From contig JAFUCG010000012.1 of assembly GCA_017459795.1 (NCBI GenBank), forward strand, positions 1 through 48,673: DNA of 48,673 nucleotides. The letters are read 5' to 3'. A program made the translations under genes and the position numbers. Shown here one piece after another: positions 7,536-16,261 of the stretch; position 1 is the first letter of the stretch, and each line of letters opens with the position of its first letter. The notes beneath the pieces are model-generated. The model was not told where the DNA came from. It made no database searches and worked only from the letters and a program-made list of their open reading frames with translations. The DNA comes from Erysipelotrichaceae bacterium. Its GTDB lineage: Bacteria; Bacillota_I; Bacilli_A; Erysipelotrichales; Erysipelotrichaceae.

Positions 7536-8244
7536 GTTTATACTCCTCCATTGCTGAAGTGGTATCAGGGATGAAAACCACATACTGCTGATTGTGTTTA
7601 TCAAGAACGGTTTTCATACTATCAGTAACAGTGCCATAAATGATAATACATTCAGGATGGACTCTTTTAATCAGTTCTTCTAAGCCTTTATCAAACAGAT
7701 ATCTGTCTGTAATGGCTTTTGAACAACCATAACTGCCTACAGATACAATTGATCCTTGCTCAATACCATCAAAACAGAATTCAAAGCTGGCTTCATCTGT
7801 CCAACGGGCATTGATTAGTATTGTATATCCTAACTGCTGTAGTGCATAGGCAATAACCCTTGCTCGATATACATTCCATATCTGCATTGATAATGGCATG
7901 TCTCCGTATAAGGATAAATCTGGAACAATAATACAATCATATCCTTCCAGTTTATCGAGGTTGAATCCTTTTTTGAATTCAACTCCTCTTATCAGAGAAT
8001 TCCATACTCCATGCTCTCCATCAAAAATATAGTCGAAGATGTAGAAGTGGAGTGCCGTCCCGGGAAGAATGACTTTATCTTTTCTTCCTGCTTTCTGATA
8101 GGATTCCAGATGTTCTGGTATCTTATCAATATTTGATTTAACCACAGGCATATCATATCTGCCTGCATAGCGGGCACCTTCCAAAAGGAAAGCGCCAAAG
8201 ACATCTTTTTTATCAGATGGTTTCTTAAGAACAGACTTTTTCAT
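7519..8244 (-). CDS. DUF4417 domain protein
   Basis: The 241-residue protein matches the DUF4417 core: ALHFYIFDYIFDGEHGVWN, then IVPDLSLYGDMPLSMQIWNVYRARVIAYALQ and WTDEASFEFCFDGIEQGSIVSVGSYG. This family occurs on plasmids, phages and integrative elements. Its function is unknown, though its distribution suggests a role in replication or maintenance. AAGGAGG precedes the ATG by 9 bases. It heads a minus-strand operon with the two genes that follow. Inverted AGTCTTA/TAAGACT motifs lie just upstream (8258-8297). Confidence 0.82.
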   Translation of the reverse strand: MKKSVLKKPSDKKDVFGAFLLEGARYAGRYDMPVVKSNIDKIPEHLESYQKAGRKDKVILPGTALHFYIFDYIFDGEHGVWNSLIRGVEFKKGFNLDKLEGYDCIIVPDLSLYGDMPLSMQIWNVYRARVIAYALQQLGYTILINARWTDEASFEFCFDGIEQGSIVSVGSYGCSKAITDRYLFDKGLEELIKRVHPECIIIYGTVTDSMKTVLDKHNQQYVVFIPDTTSAMEEYKHGNEE

Positions 8245-8257
8245 TTGTCTATTCCTC

Positions 8258-8297
8258 CTTAAGACTAACCTAATAGTCTTATTAAGCCAGTCTTAGA
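8258..8297. promoter_or_regulatory. AGTCTTA/TAAGACT repeats before the DUF4417 gene
   Basis: Three copies of the heptamer occur in 40 bases: TAAGACT at the left, then AGTCTTA twice, making alternative short hairpins or paired operator half-sites. The cluster ends a few bases from the DUF4417 ribosome-binding site on the minus strand. The element's XRE regulators could bind it, but this is only inferred from position. Confidence 0.35.
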
Positions 8298-8299
8298 AA

Positions 8300-8335
8300 T
8301 CATCTGATAAACATACTACAATGAACTGTGTCCAT
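8300..8335 (-). CDS. Possible 11-residue leader peptide
   Basis: A minus-strand ATG at 8335 has an exceptionally good ribosome-binding site (AAAGGAGGG, 5 bases upstream) and opens an 11-codon frame, MDTVHCSMFIR, then TGA. The ribosome-binding site lies inside a foldable region: CATGACAG (8333-8340) pairs with CTGTCATG (8384-8391), and CCGC pairs with GCGG inside. It is upstream of the DUF4417 operon, so it could be a regulatory leader peptide. The evidence is only the signal strength; no homologue is known to me. Confidence 0.3.
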   Translation of the reverse strand: MDTVHCSMFIR

Positions 8336-8369
8336 GACAGCCCTCCTTTCCCCGCTTTATAAATCGCGG

Positions 8370-8469
8370 TTGTAAAAATATTGCTGTCATGTTAAAATTT
8401 CCTTACCAAATGTTGTGGAACAAACACCATGACTAGTCAGTACTACCGCAAATAGTGCTGACGTTTTTT
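8370..8469 (+). ncRNA. Candidate small RNA with promoter and terminator
   Basis: On the plus strand TTGTAA (8370-8375) and TAAAAT (8393-8398) form a promoter with a 17-base spacer. Sixty bases on, a 10-bp hairpin (8436-8445 with 8453-8462) is followed by six T residues. The predicted RNA would run from about 8405 to 8469. No gene precedes this terminator on the plus strand, so it would otherwise have no purpose. The RNA would be antisense to any minus-strand transcript reading through from the immA-like gene or into the DUF4417 leader. Confidence 0.4.
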
Positions 8470-8480
8470 ATTACAAGGAG

Positions 8481-9059
8481 TTACTTTTTATGCCTCCTGT
8501 TGTAATCGAAAGCTTCTAATATTCTGTGTTCATTTTCGGAGAAGGAATCTCCGTGATACTTAAGCCTGTTTTTTAGTCGACTAAGAATGGTAGAGGCATA
8601 GGCTTCTGTAACGTTAAAAACAGACATTATCTCATGAACTGACATGATATCATAGGTCACAAGGATAATATGAGGAGCATAGAGCTGACGAGCAAATTCA
8701 TTTGCAATATCCTCCATTTCATTTGTTATTACTTCCTGAAAGATGTGTCCATATTCAACATGCCCTAATTCGTGTGGAACAGTAAACTTAACTCTAAGCC
8801 TTGGTTTAATATTGTCGTTATAGTATATCTCGCATTTTCCAGTTTTAGAATTGAACCATGAAAAGCCATCTTTGTCCTGCTTTCGTAATAAGATTGAATT
8901 GTAATCATCAAAATCATTATTAAACGAACTATACGGCAGAACGATATGTCCCATATCTTTGCACAATTGTATAGGATCAAATCCAAAATCGCTAATTCTG
9001 TGGTCCTCATATATGTCGGCAACTAATTCAACAATATAATCTTCTGGCTTATAACGCAT
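8481..9059 (-). CDS. ImmA/IrrE-family metallopeptidase
   Basis: The 192-residue protein contains the zinc-protease motif HELGH near residue 96 within FTVPHELGHVEYGHIF, and a downstream EDIANEFARQLYAP with the third ligand glutamate. This is the ImmA/IrrE (Peptidase_M78) family. In elements such as ICEBs1, ImmA cleaves the partner repressor ImmR and releases element genes upon DNA damage or quorum signals. Here it lies immediately downstream of an XRE repressor gene (one base between stop and ATG), so it probably does the same job for this element. The C-terminus holds an HTH-like VTEAYASTILSRLKNRL stretch. Confidence 0.88.
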   Translation of the reverse strand: MRYKPEDYIVELVADIYEDHRISDFGFDPIQLCKDMGHIVLPYSSFNNDFDDYNSILLRKQDKDGFSWFNSKTGKCEIYYNDNIKPRLRVKFTVPHELGHVEYGHIFQEVITNEMEDIANEFARQLYAPHIILVTYDIMSVHEIMSVFNVTEAYASTILSRLKNRLKYHGDSFSENEHRILEAFDYNRRHKK

Positions 9060-9060
9060 T

Positions 9061-9372
9061 TTAATCTCCGATAATTAATCTAATCAGCTCTTTCTTCTCC
9101 TCTTCAGTAAGCTGATTGCCGCTTCTTGCTAATAATGCAGATTTACAGATTTCGAATGTAGATGCATCAGAGTTGTCTTTTCCCAATAAGGTATAAAGGG
9201 AAACATTAAGAGCACCAGCAATTTTCATTAAAATTTCTGTGCGAGGCATTTTTTCTCCAGAGAGATATTTGGACATGGCAGCTGGTTTGATACCAGTTGA
9301 TTCACAGATATCCACTTGAGTTCTTCCTGTTTTTTTGAGTATTTCTTTAATCTTTTCTCCCACGGTGTTCAT
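9061..9372 (-). CDS. XRE-family repressor (ImmR-like)
   Basis: An HTH_3 domain spans about residues 5-60 (VGEKIKEILKKTGRTQVDICESTGIKPAAMSKYLSG-like order), followed by a short C-terminal region. The ATG at 9372 was chosen over the one at 9387 because GGAGG lies 8 bases before it. It is co-transcribed with the ImmA-like protease, which is expected to cut it. Divergent transcription from the Cro-like gene at 9528 makes a lysogeny-type switch region between them. It probably represses genes for excision, replication or the adjacent operons. Confidence 0.85.
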   Translation of the reverse strand: MNTVGEKIKEILKKTGRTQVDICESTGIKPAAMSKYLSGEKMPRTEILMKIAGALNVSLYTLLGKDNSDASTFEICKSALLARSGNQLTEEEKKELIRLIIGD

Positions 9373-9527
9373 TGATTTCTCCTCCATGATTAAAGTATAA
9401 AATTTCCAAAATGGAAAGTCAAGTCAACAAAACAGAAAATTTAAAACATTGATTTGCGAATTGCAATATCTAAATTATTCTTTTGTATGATAAAATGATT
9501 ATGATAAATCACAATGAAGGAGATAAT
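9373..9527. promoter_or_regulatory. Divergent switch region between two XRE genes
   Basis: These 155 AT-rich bases separate the ImmR-like gene (minus) from the Cro-like gene (plus) and must hold both promoters. CCAAAATGGAAAGTC and a nearby AACAGAAAATTTAAAAC stretch look like weak dyads that could be operators. I see no stronger, repeated operator. Confidence 0.4.
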
Positions 9528-9731
9528 ATGGCACGAGTTAGCTACGAAAAGTTGTGGAATAAGCTAAAAGAGAACAACATGCAGAGGACAGATCTTTATA
9601 AAAAAGTTAAGATTAGTACAAATGCAATAGCCAAGATGGGCAGAAATGAGGACATAAGAGTAAACATCCTTGTAAAAATCTGTGAATACTTTAATTGTAA
9701 ATTTGATGATATAGTTGAAATCGTTCAATAA
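9528..9731 (+). CDS. Cro-like XRE/HTH_26 regulator
   Basis: The ATG at 9528 follows GAAGGAG by 6 bases. The 67-residue product is a single HTH domain of the small Cro/C1 type (YEKLWNKLKENNMQRTDLYKKVKISTNAIAKMG, then ILVKICEYFNCKFDDIVE). Stand-alone domains of this type in mobile elements often oppose a divergently transcribed repressor. It probably governs its own promoter and the genes rightwards, including the membrane protein and possibly the restriction operon. Confidence 0.82.
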   Translation: MARVSYEKLWNKLKENNMQRTDLYKKVKISTNAIAKMGRNEDIRVNILVKICEYFNCKFDDIVEIVQ

Positions 9732-9820
9732 TAAGGGTGTACATTTTTTAGGACAATCCTTGTAATAGACTAATGGTATCATCTAATATGGATTATTGTT
9801 TTATTCGGAGGTGCGAAGTG

Positions 9821-10201
9821 ATGAGTGAAATATTTGATCTTATTGTTGATCCACTAGGGTTACCTTTATCTCCATTATGGGAATGGGTAATATTACTAAT
9901 AATTGGAGTGATTGCATATCGTACGGCTTATGGAATTATTGGTGACGCATATAGCGATGGGATGATATCATCGTCTGGAGCCGGCTTTATTCTACATTGG
10001 ATAATAAGGCTTGTCGTGTTTATAGTGATTTGGGCAATAACCTATGGTGTTATAACTATAGCAAAGGTAATAATTGCTAACAAAAGCATTGTATTAATTG
10101 GAATCATTGCAATTGTCGTTATATTCCTTGTATATTTGGTAATTAGACGCTTTGATAAGAAAAATATAGAAAACGAGGAAACGAGTGATAATCAGAAATA
10201 A
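9821..10201 (+). CDS. Small multi-pass membrane protein
   Basis: The start was placed at the ATG at 9821, with GGAGG 11 bases upstream; a longer frame back to 9773 lacks such a site. The 126-residue product has about three hydrophobic helices: around residues 16-35 (WEWVILLIIGVIAYRTAY), 56-80 (WIIRLVVFIVIWAITYGVI) and 86-108 (IVLIGIIAIVVIFLVYLVI). A charged cytoplasmic tail follows. I do not recognise the family. It lies between the regulator and the restriction operon and could be a small defence-associated or element-specific membrane protein. Confidence 0.6.
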   Translation: MSEIFDLIVDPLGLPLSPLWEWVILLIIGVIAYRTAYGIIGDAYSDGMISSSGAGFILHWIIRLVVFIVIWAITYGVITIAKVIIANKSIVLIGIIAIVVIFLVYLVIRRFDKKNIENEETSDNQK

Positions 10202-10255
10202 ATTTTTGAACATTAACTTCTGATAATTCAAAGTTATAAGAAGGAGGGCGGTTTT

Positions 10256-12625
10256 GTGACAGCAATCTTGAACAAAAGACAAATGTCTGAAGAAGACATT
10301 AAATTAAACTACATAACTCCAGCATTATTGAATAAAGGCTGGCAGAATAAGATAACTATGGAAACATCAGTTAACTTTACTGATGGCAAAATAATGATTC
10401 AAGGAAATATAGTTGTAAGAACCTCTCCTAAAAAAGCTGACTATGTTTTATATATCAACGCCAATAATCCAATTGCTGTCGTGGAAGCTAAAGATAACAA
10501 TCACACCGTTTCATTTGGTATGCAACAGGCAATAGAATATGCAAAGATGTTAGATGTTCCGTTTGCATATAGTTCAAATGGTGACGCATTCCAAGAACAT
10601 GATATGCTGACCGGAATTGAAAGACAGATCAGTCTTGATGAATTCCCATCTTATAGCGATCTTGTTGAAAGATATAAAGCAGAGATGAATAATGGCCTGG
10701 GATTAAGCGATAAAGAAATTGCTGTTATTAGTCAGCCATATTACACCAGCCAAACCACATATTCTCCAAGATATTACCAGAGAATAGCTATTAACAGGAC
10801 CTTGGATGCCATAGCTAAAGGGCAGGATAAAATACTGCTTGTAATGGCTACAGGAACCGGTAAGACCTACACTGCCTTCCAAATTGTATACAGATTACTG
10901 AAAGCCAATCTTAAAAGAAAGATATTATATTTGGCAGATAGAAATATTCTTGTTGATCAGTCAATACAACAAGACTTTTCACCGTTACAAAAGACAATTC
11001 ATAAAATCAATTTCGCTAAAGATGATCCAACCACAATCACCTCACATGAAGTATATTTCTCTCTTTATCAACAATTAGCAGGGAATGAAGAAAGTGAAGA
11101 TAACGAAGATGAAGTTGTGTCAAAGTTTGAAGCACTGTTCAGGCCGGATTTCTTTGACTTGGTAATTGTTGATGAGTGTCATAGGGGATCAGCCAAGAAA
11201 GACAGCAACTGGAGAAGAATCCTTGAGTACTTCTCTTCAGCTACACAGATTGGTATGACTGCCACTCCAAAAGAGACTACCTATGTATCAAATATCGACT
11301 ATTTTGGTAACCCTATTTATACATATAGCCTTCGTGAAGGTATTGATGATGGCTTCCTGGCTCCGTTCAGGGTAATCAATATTACCACAGATATTGGGGA
11401 CGGTTGGAGACCATACAGGGGGCAGAGAGATATCTATGGAAATGAAATAGAGGACAGAATATATAACAACAGTGATTATGATTACAACATTGTTATTGAA
11501 GATAGAATCAATCAGGTTGCTTTAGAGATAACAAACTATTTAAAGTCAACAGACCGCATGGCAAAAACAATAGTTTTCTGTGCAACTGAAGAACATGCTG
11601 AAAGGATGAGGATTGCTCTTAGTAATCTGAATTCTGATATGGTAGCACAGAATCCTGATTATGTTGTAAGAATTACGGGAAGTGATACATACGGGAAGAG
11701 TAAGTTAGATTATTTTATTTCTGTATCAGCTAAGTATCCGGTAATTGCTACGACTTCAAAACTGTTATCAACAGGTGCTGATTGCAAGATGACCAAGTTA
11801 ATTGTTCTTGATCAGATGATAAATTCTATGACTGAATTTAAGCAGATCATTGGCCGTGGAACCAGAATCAGAGAAAAAGAAGGGAAGATGTATTTCACCG
11901 TCATGGACTTCCGTGGCGTTTCACGATTGTTTGCTGATCCGGAATGGGATGGCCCGATTGAACAAGATCCAAATTATGATCCAAACTATAAACCAACTGA
12001 TGTTGTTCCAAGGCCAAAATATCCTCCTATTGATCCACCGATAGATGTACAACCAAAGCCTTATGTAGATGTTGATGGCTGTGAAGTTCAGATTATAAAT
12101 AAAACCGTTTCAGTATATGACGCAAGCGGTAAGCTGTTAAGACAGGAAAACATCATAGATTATACAAAAACAAACATAACCGGCGAGTTTGCATCACTAG
12201 AGAATTTCATCAATACCTGGACTGCAAAAGGCAAGAAGGAAGAAATACAGGAGTTGTTACATCAAAGAGGTATTGATTTAGATGCCTTGAAAGCTGATCA
12301 GCACATGGAAGACGTGGACGATTTTGACTTCATCTGTCATGTTGCTTATGATAAAAAGCCTCTTACCAGAAAAGAACGTGCTGAAGGAGTAAAGAAACAG
12401 GATTTCTTCAATCAGTACAGCGGAGTGGCAAAAGAAATACTCGAAATACTGTTGGATAAGTACATGAATCAGGGTATATACGAAATTGAAGACATTAAAG
12501 TTCTTACTCTTGATCCAATCAAGCAGTATGGTACACCAGCCAAGATAGTCAGTTATTTTGGCGGAAAAATAGAATATTTAAAAGCAATTCATTCATTAGG
12601 AAATGCAATATATGGAGTAGCGTAG
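10256..12625 (+). CDS. hsdR: Type I restriction endonuclease subunit R
   Basis: The 789-residue protein starts at GTG with AAGGAGGG upstream. The N-terminal nuclease domain has a PD-(D/E)xK pattern (ADYVLYI ... VVEAKDNN, about residues 62-82). The helicase motor follows, with Walker A ATGTGKT at 198-204, DECH in VIVDECHRGS near 305, motif III GMTATPK and motif VI QIIGRGTRIRE. A C-terminal EcoEI-type region contacts the methylase. The enzyme translocates DNA with ATP and cuts unmethylated DNA far from the site set by HsdS. hsdM starts one base after its stop. It looks complete. Confidence 0.96.
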   Translation: MTAILNKRQMSEEDIKLNYITPALLNKGWQNKITMETSVNFTDGKIMIQGNIVVRTSPKKADYVLYINANNPIAVVEAKDNNHTVSFGMQQAIEYAKMLDVPFAYSSNGDAFQEHDMLTGIERQISLDEFPSYSDLVERYKAEMNNGLGLSDKEIAVISQPYYTSQTTYSPRYYQRIAINRTLDAIAKGQDKILLVMATGTGKTYTAFQIVYRLLKANLKRKILYLADRNILVDQSIQQDFSPLQKTIHKINFAKDDPTTITSHEVYFSLYQQLAGNEESEDNEDEVVSKFEALFRPDFFDLVIVDECHRGSAKKDSNWRRILEYFSSATQIGMTATPKETTYVSNIDYFGNPIYTYSLREGIDDGFLAPFRVINITTDIGDGWRPYRGQRDIYGNEIEDRIYNNSDYDYNIVIEDRINQVALEITNYLKSTDRMAKTIVFCATEEHAERMRIALSNLNSDMVAQNPDYVVRITGSDTYGKSKLDYFISVSAKYPVIATTSKLLSTGADCKMTKLIVLDQMINSMTEFKQIIGRGTRIREKEGKMYFTVMDFRGVSRLFADPEWDGPIEQDPNYDPNYKPTDVVPRPKYPPIDPPIDVQPKPYVDVDGCEVQIINKTVSVYDASGKLLRQENIIDYTKTNITGEFASLENFINTWTAKGKKEEIQELLHQRGIDLDALKADQHMEDVDDFDFICHVAYDKKPLTRKERAEGVKKQDFFNQYSGVAKEILEILLDKYMNQGIYEIEDIKVLTLDPIKQYGTPAKIVSYFGGKIEYLKAIHSLGNAIYGVA

Positions 12626-12626
12626 T

Positions 12627-14114
12627 ATGAGTAATTTATCAAGCTTTGTTAAAAGAATCAGAGACATTATGAGAAATGATGCTGGCATCAATGGTGATGC
12701 ACAGCGTATTGAACAGATAGCCTGGATGCTTTTCTTGAAAGTATATGACGCAAAAGAACAGGACTGGGAAATCAGCGATGATAGTTATGTATCAATTATT
12801 CCGGATAACTGCAGATGGTATAATTGGGCACATGATGATCATTCCGGCAAAGCTATGACAGGGGATAAACTGTTAGATTTCGTTAATAATACATTGTTCC
12901 CAACTCTTAAAGGATTGAACGTTACACCAGAAACTCCTATTAAGAAATCAATAGTTCGTACGACTTTTGAAGACGCAAACCAGTATATGAAGGATGGTGT
13001 ATTACTTCGTCAGGTAATTAATATCATTGATGAATTAGACTTAAGTGATTATGAAGAAAGTCATGCTTTCGGTGAAATATACGAGTCCATTCTTCGTGAA
13101 TTACAGAGTGCCGGATCATCTGGCGAATTCTATACTCCTCGTGCCGTAACTGATTTTATGGCCAAGATGATTAATCCCCAGATTGGTGAAAAAGTGGCAG
13201 ATTTTGCTTGTGGAACTGGTGGGTTTTTAACAAGCTGGCTTAAAGAACTTGCTCCAAAAATTGAAACAACTCAGGATCAGGAACAGTACAATGACTCTAT
13301 TTATGGTATAGAGAAGAAGCAGTTCCCGTATATGTTGTGCATCACGAATATGTTGCTGCATGATATTGATATTCCAAAGGTATATCATGATAATTCACTG
13401 ACTAAAGATGTATTAGACTATACAGTTGATGATCAGTTCGATGTTATTCTTATGAATCCTCCATACGGTGGAAGTGAAAAAAATGACGTAAAGAACCATT
13501 TTCCTGATGATTTAGCAAGCAGTGAAACAGCAGATTTGTTTATGTCTGTTATCATGTACAGATTAAAAGAGAATGGACGTGCAGCAGTTATTCTTCCTGA
13601 CGGTTTCTTGTTCGGTACAGATAACGCCAAGGTAGCAATCAAGAAAAAACTTTTGTCTGAGTTCAATCTTCATACAATTGTACGTATGCCCCATAGTGTT
13701 TTTGCCCCATATACAAGCATTACCACTAATATTCTTTTCTTTGACAAAACACATCCTACACAGGAAACATGGTTCTATCGTTTAGACATGCCAGAAGGCT
13801 ATAAAAACTTCTCAAAGACTAAACCTATGAAGCTCGAACACTTCACTCCTGTTATGGAATGGTGGAATGACAGAAAAGAAATTACAATCGATGGTTTTGA
13901 TAAGTCAAAAAAGTATACAGTAGAGGAACTTGCCGCAAGAACATACAACATCGACCTTTGTGGTTATCCTCATGAAGAAGAGGAAATACTTCCTCCTAAA
14001 GAACTAATCCAACAATATCAGGAAAAGAGAGCTAGTTTAAATGCTGATATTGATAGAATACTTGCTCAGATAACTGAAATACTTGGAATAGATATTGCGG
14101 AGGATGATAAATAA
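12627..14114 (+). CDS. hsdM: Type I DNA methyltransferase subunit M
   Basis: The 495 residues contain an N-terminal HsdM helical domain, the SAM-binding FACGTGG (193-199) and the catalytic NPPYGG (from residue 277), the signature of N6-adenine methyltransferases. The GEFYTPRAVTDFM segment just before motif I is typical of Type I M subunits. With HsdS it methylates the recognition sequence; with HsdR it forms the restriction complex. The gene overlaps hsdS by one base (TAATG), so the three subunits are made together. It appears intact. Confidence 0.97.
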   Translation: MSNLSSFVKRIRDIMRNDAGINGDAQRIEQIAWMLFLKVYDAKEQDWEISDDSYVSIIPDNCRWYNWAHDDHSGKAMTGDKLLDFVNNTLFPTLKGLNVTPETPIKKSIVRTTFEDANQYMKDGVLLRQVINIIDELDLSDYEESHAFGEIYESILRELQSAGSSGEFYTPRAVTDFMAKMINPQIGEKVADFACGTGGFLTSWLKELAPKIETTQDQEQYNDSIYGIEKKQFPYMLCITNMLLHDIDIPKVYHDNSLTKDVLDYTVDDQFDVILMNPPYGGSEKNDVKNHFPDDLASSETADLFMSVIMYRLKENGRAAVILPDGFLFGTDNAKVAIKKKLLSEFNLHTIVRMPHSVFAPYTSITTNILFFDKTHPTQETWFYRLDMPEGYKNFSKTKPMKLEHFTPVMEWWNDRKEITIDGFDKSKKYTVEELAARTYNIDLCGYPHEEEEILPPKELIQQYQEKRASLNADIDRILAQITEILGIDIAEDDK

Positions 14115-15703
14115 TGAATGCTCAGCAATTAAAGAATTCTATTCTTCAGATGGCTGTCCAAGGAAAACTCGTTCCACAGGATCCTAATGATGAGCCAGCA
14201 AGCGTTCTATTGGAACGTATCAGAAAAGAAAAAGAACGTCTGATCAAGGAAGGAAAGATTAAAAAGGAAAAGAATCCATCTTATATCTTTCGTGGTGCCG
14301 ATAATACTCCTTATGAGAAAATCGGTAATGCAGAGCCGGTGAGCATTACAGATGAGATTCCATTCGAGATTCCAGATTCTTGGGAATGGACGCGTCTTTC
14401 CGATTTGACAACAGAAATTAGTTTAAATGATGGAAACTGGGTTTTATCATCTGATATGGATGATTCAGGACAAGTTAAGCTCGTTCAACTTGGAAATATA
14501 GGCAACGGAGAATATATCGAAAAAGGATATAAACACGTTTCTGAAAAACACTTTCATGAACTAAACGGGAAAAGAATATATAGTGGTTATCTGCTAATTA
14601 ATAGACTGATTGGAGATAGAATGTTGTGTTGCATTATACCTCCCAAAAACGATTTCTTAATGACAGCTGTTGATGTCTGTTGGATTGCGCCACAAGAAGA
14701 TAAATATAATCTTGAATATATTAAGTATGTATTATTATCTGGTTACTTTCAGGACGCAGTTAAGCATTTAGGCAGAGGGACAACAAGATTTAGAATAAGT
14801 AAAGGTAATTTAATTAATATTATTTTCCCATTTCCTCCTTTAGAAGAGCAGAAAAGAATTGTTGAAAAGTTAGATTCCGTTATGCCGCTAATTAAGAATT
14901 ATGACAAACGGCATGAAACATTGCAACAGTTTAATGATTCATTTCCTGACCAATTAAAGAAATCTATTCTACAACTTGCTGTTCAGGGCAAACTTGTTCC
15001 GCAGGATCCAAACGATGAACCGGCATCCGTTCTTCTGGAAAGGATCCGTGCCGAAAAAGAGTGTTTGATTAAGAGTGGCAAAATCAAGCGAGATAAGAAT
15101 GAATCCGTCATTTTCAGAAGGGATAATTCTCATTATGAAAAGCAAGGCAATACTGAACGCTGTATCGATGATGAAATACCATTTGACATTCCTGATTCTT
15201 GGGAATGGATAAGATGGGGATCTCTTTCGGAATCAATACAGTATGGCTTTAATGCACCAGCTCAGGATTCCGGGCGAATCAAGATGGTACGTATTAGTGA
15301 TATTCAGAATAATTCCGTTCAGTGGAACACGGTGCCCTACTGTGACATTGCGGAAGCCGATATTGAAACATATCTTTTGCAGAAAAACGATATTTTATTT
15401 GCCAGAACCGGAGGAACCGTTGGAAAGTCATTTTTGGTTGAGGAAGTATCGGAAGAATCAATTTATGCTGGTTACCTTATAAGGACAAGATACAGCTCGT
15501 TGTTGTCTCCTCAATATCTAAAACTTTTTATGGAATCACCATTATATTGGAACCAGTTAAAAGAAGGAACAACGGCAACTGCTCAGCCAAATTGTAACGG
15601 GAAAACTCTGGGAAAGATGTTCATACCAATCCCTCCCGCATCTGAACAACTGAGGATAGTTAAAGCCATTAATAGCACTTTTTCAGCTATCTCTGCTTTG
15701 TAA
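14114..15703 (+). CDS. hsdS: Type I specificity subunit S, active copy
   Basis: The 529-residue protein has two target recognition domains (about residues 85-275 and 360-525). Each is preceded by the same conserved segment, KNSILQMAVQGKLVPQDPND-like, near residues 7 and 284. The DNA encoding DNTPYEK (site A, 14300-14320) and DNSHYEK (site B, 15101-15138) falls exactly at the start of each target domain. Both sites recur as inverted copies in the silent gene at 17106-18557. HsdS sets which sequence is methylated and cut. This copy is the one translated with hsdM, so it is the expressed allele. After its stop, a third domain cassette continues in the same frame. Confidence 0.94.
   Translation: MNAQQLKNSILQMAVQGKLVPQDPNDEPASVLLERIRKEKERLIKEGKIKKEKNPSYIFRGADNTPYEKIGNAEPVSITDEIPFEIPDSWEWTRLSDLTTEISLNDGNWVLSSDMDDSGQVKLVQLGNIGNGEYIEKGYKHVSEKHFHELNGKRIYSGYLLINRLIGDRMLCCIIPPKNDFLMTAVDVCWIAPQEDKYNLEYIKYVLLSGYFQDAVKHLGRGTTRFRISKGNLINIIFPFPPLEEQKRIVEKLDSVMPLIKNYDKRHETLQQFNDSFPDQLKKSILQLAVQGKLVPQDPNDEPASVLLERIRAEKECLIKSGKIKRDKNESVIFRRDNSHYEKQGNTERCIDDEIPFDIPDSWEWIRWGSLSESIQYGFNAPAQDSGRIKMVRISDIQNNSVQWNTVPYCDIAEADIETYLLQKNDILFARTGGTVGKSFLVEEVSEESIYAGYLIRTRYSSLLSPQYLKLFMESPLYWNQLKEGTTATAQPNCNGKTLGKMFIPIPPASEQLRIVKAINSTFSAISAL
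14300..14320 (+). repeat. Inversion site A in hsdS, before TRD1
   Basis: These 21 bases, starting GATAATACTCC and encoding DNTPYEK, recur as a perfect inverted copy at 18489-18509 in the silent hsdS. Sequence similarity drops immediately on both sides. Recombination between the two copies would swap both recognition domains while keeping the reading frame. Confidence 0.75.
15101..15138 (+). repeat. Inversion site B in hsdS, before TRD2
   Basis: These 38 bases are identical to the reverse complement of 17662-17699 in the silent hsdS and end in the palindrome-like TTCTCATTATGA. A crossover here would exchange only the second recognition domain. Confidence 0.78.
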
Positions 15704-16219
15704 AGTTCTCATTATGAGAAGTTGAATGGAATTGAGCATTGTATAGATGATGAAATACCATTTGAGATACCTGATAGCTGGGCTTGGATAAGACTTGGAT
15801 CGCTTTTAAGAATAGAATCTGGAAAAGGTTTAACCGCCAAAGAAATGACAAACGGAACAATACCTGTTTATGGTGGTAACGGGATCACTGGTTATCATGA
15901 TAAAGCACTCGTTCATAAACCAACGGTCGTTATTGGAAGAGTGGGATTCTATTGTGGAAGTGTACATATAACAGAAAACGAAGCGTGGGTAACAGATAAT
16001 GCTTTTATTACAACCTATCCTGAAGAAAATGTTAATAGAGATTATTTGGTCTACACATTGAGGCGGATGGATTTAGGCAAAAACAATAATGCTACAGCAC
16101 AACCTGTTGTTTCTGGTAAAAAAATCTATCCACTATTATTCCCGCTTCCACCATTGGCAGAACAGGAACGAATAGTAACTCGAATCGAAGAACTGTTACC
16201 TATTATCAAAACCCTTTAA
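15704..16219 (+). pseudogene. Third hsdS recognition-domain cassette, promoterless
   Basis: The 172 codons after the hsdS stop read SSHYEKLNGIEHCIDDEIPFE onward and form a complete second-type recognition domain ending QERIVTRIEELLPIIKTL. The cassette is in the same frame as hsdS, separated by only one TAA. It begins with site C (15706-15724, TTCTCATTATGAGAAGTTG), a 19-base match to the inverted copy at 17655-17673. It has no ribosome-binding site of its own, and the first ATG (15725 region) is internal. It is best read as a storage cassette for TRD2, not an expressed gene. Confidence 0.8.
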
Positions 16220-16240
16220 CTTGCTTTTCTTATAATGTCC

Positions 16241-16261
16241 GGTGAAAGGAGGTCTTTCACC
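16241..16261 (+). promoter_or_regulatory. Hairpin burying the recombinase ribosome-binding site
   Basis: GGTGAAAG (16241-16248) pairs perfectly with CTTTCACC (16254-16261) around GAGGT. The Shine-Dalgarno AAAGGAGGT is partly in the stem and partly in the loop, and the stem ends at the base before the ATG. Such a structure should lower or condition translation of the recombinase. Confidence 0.6.
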
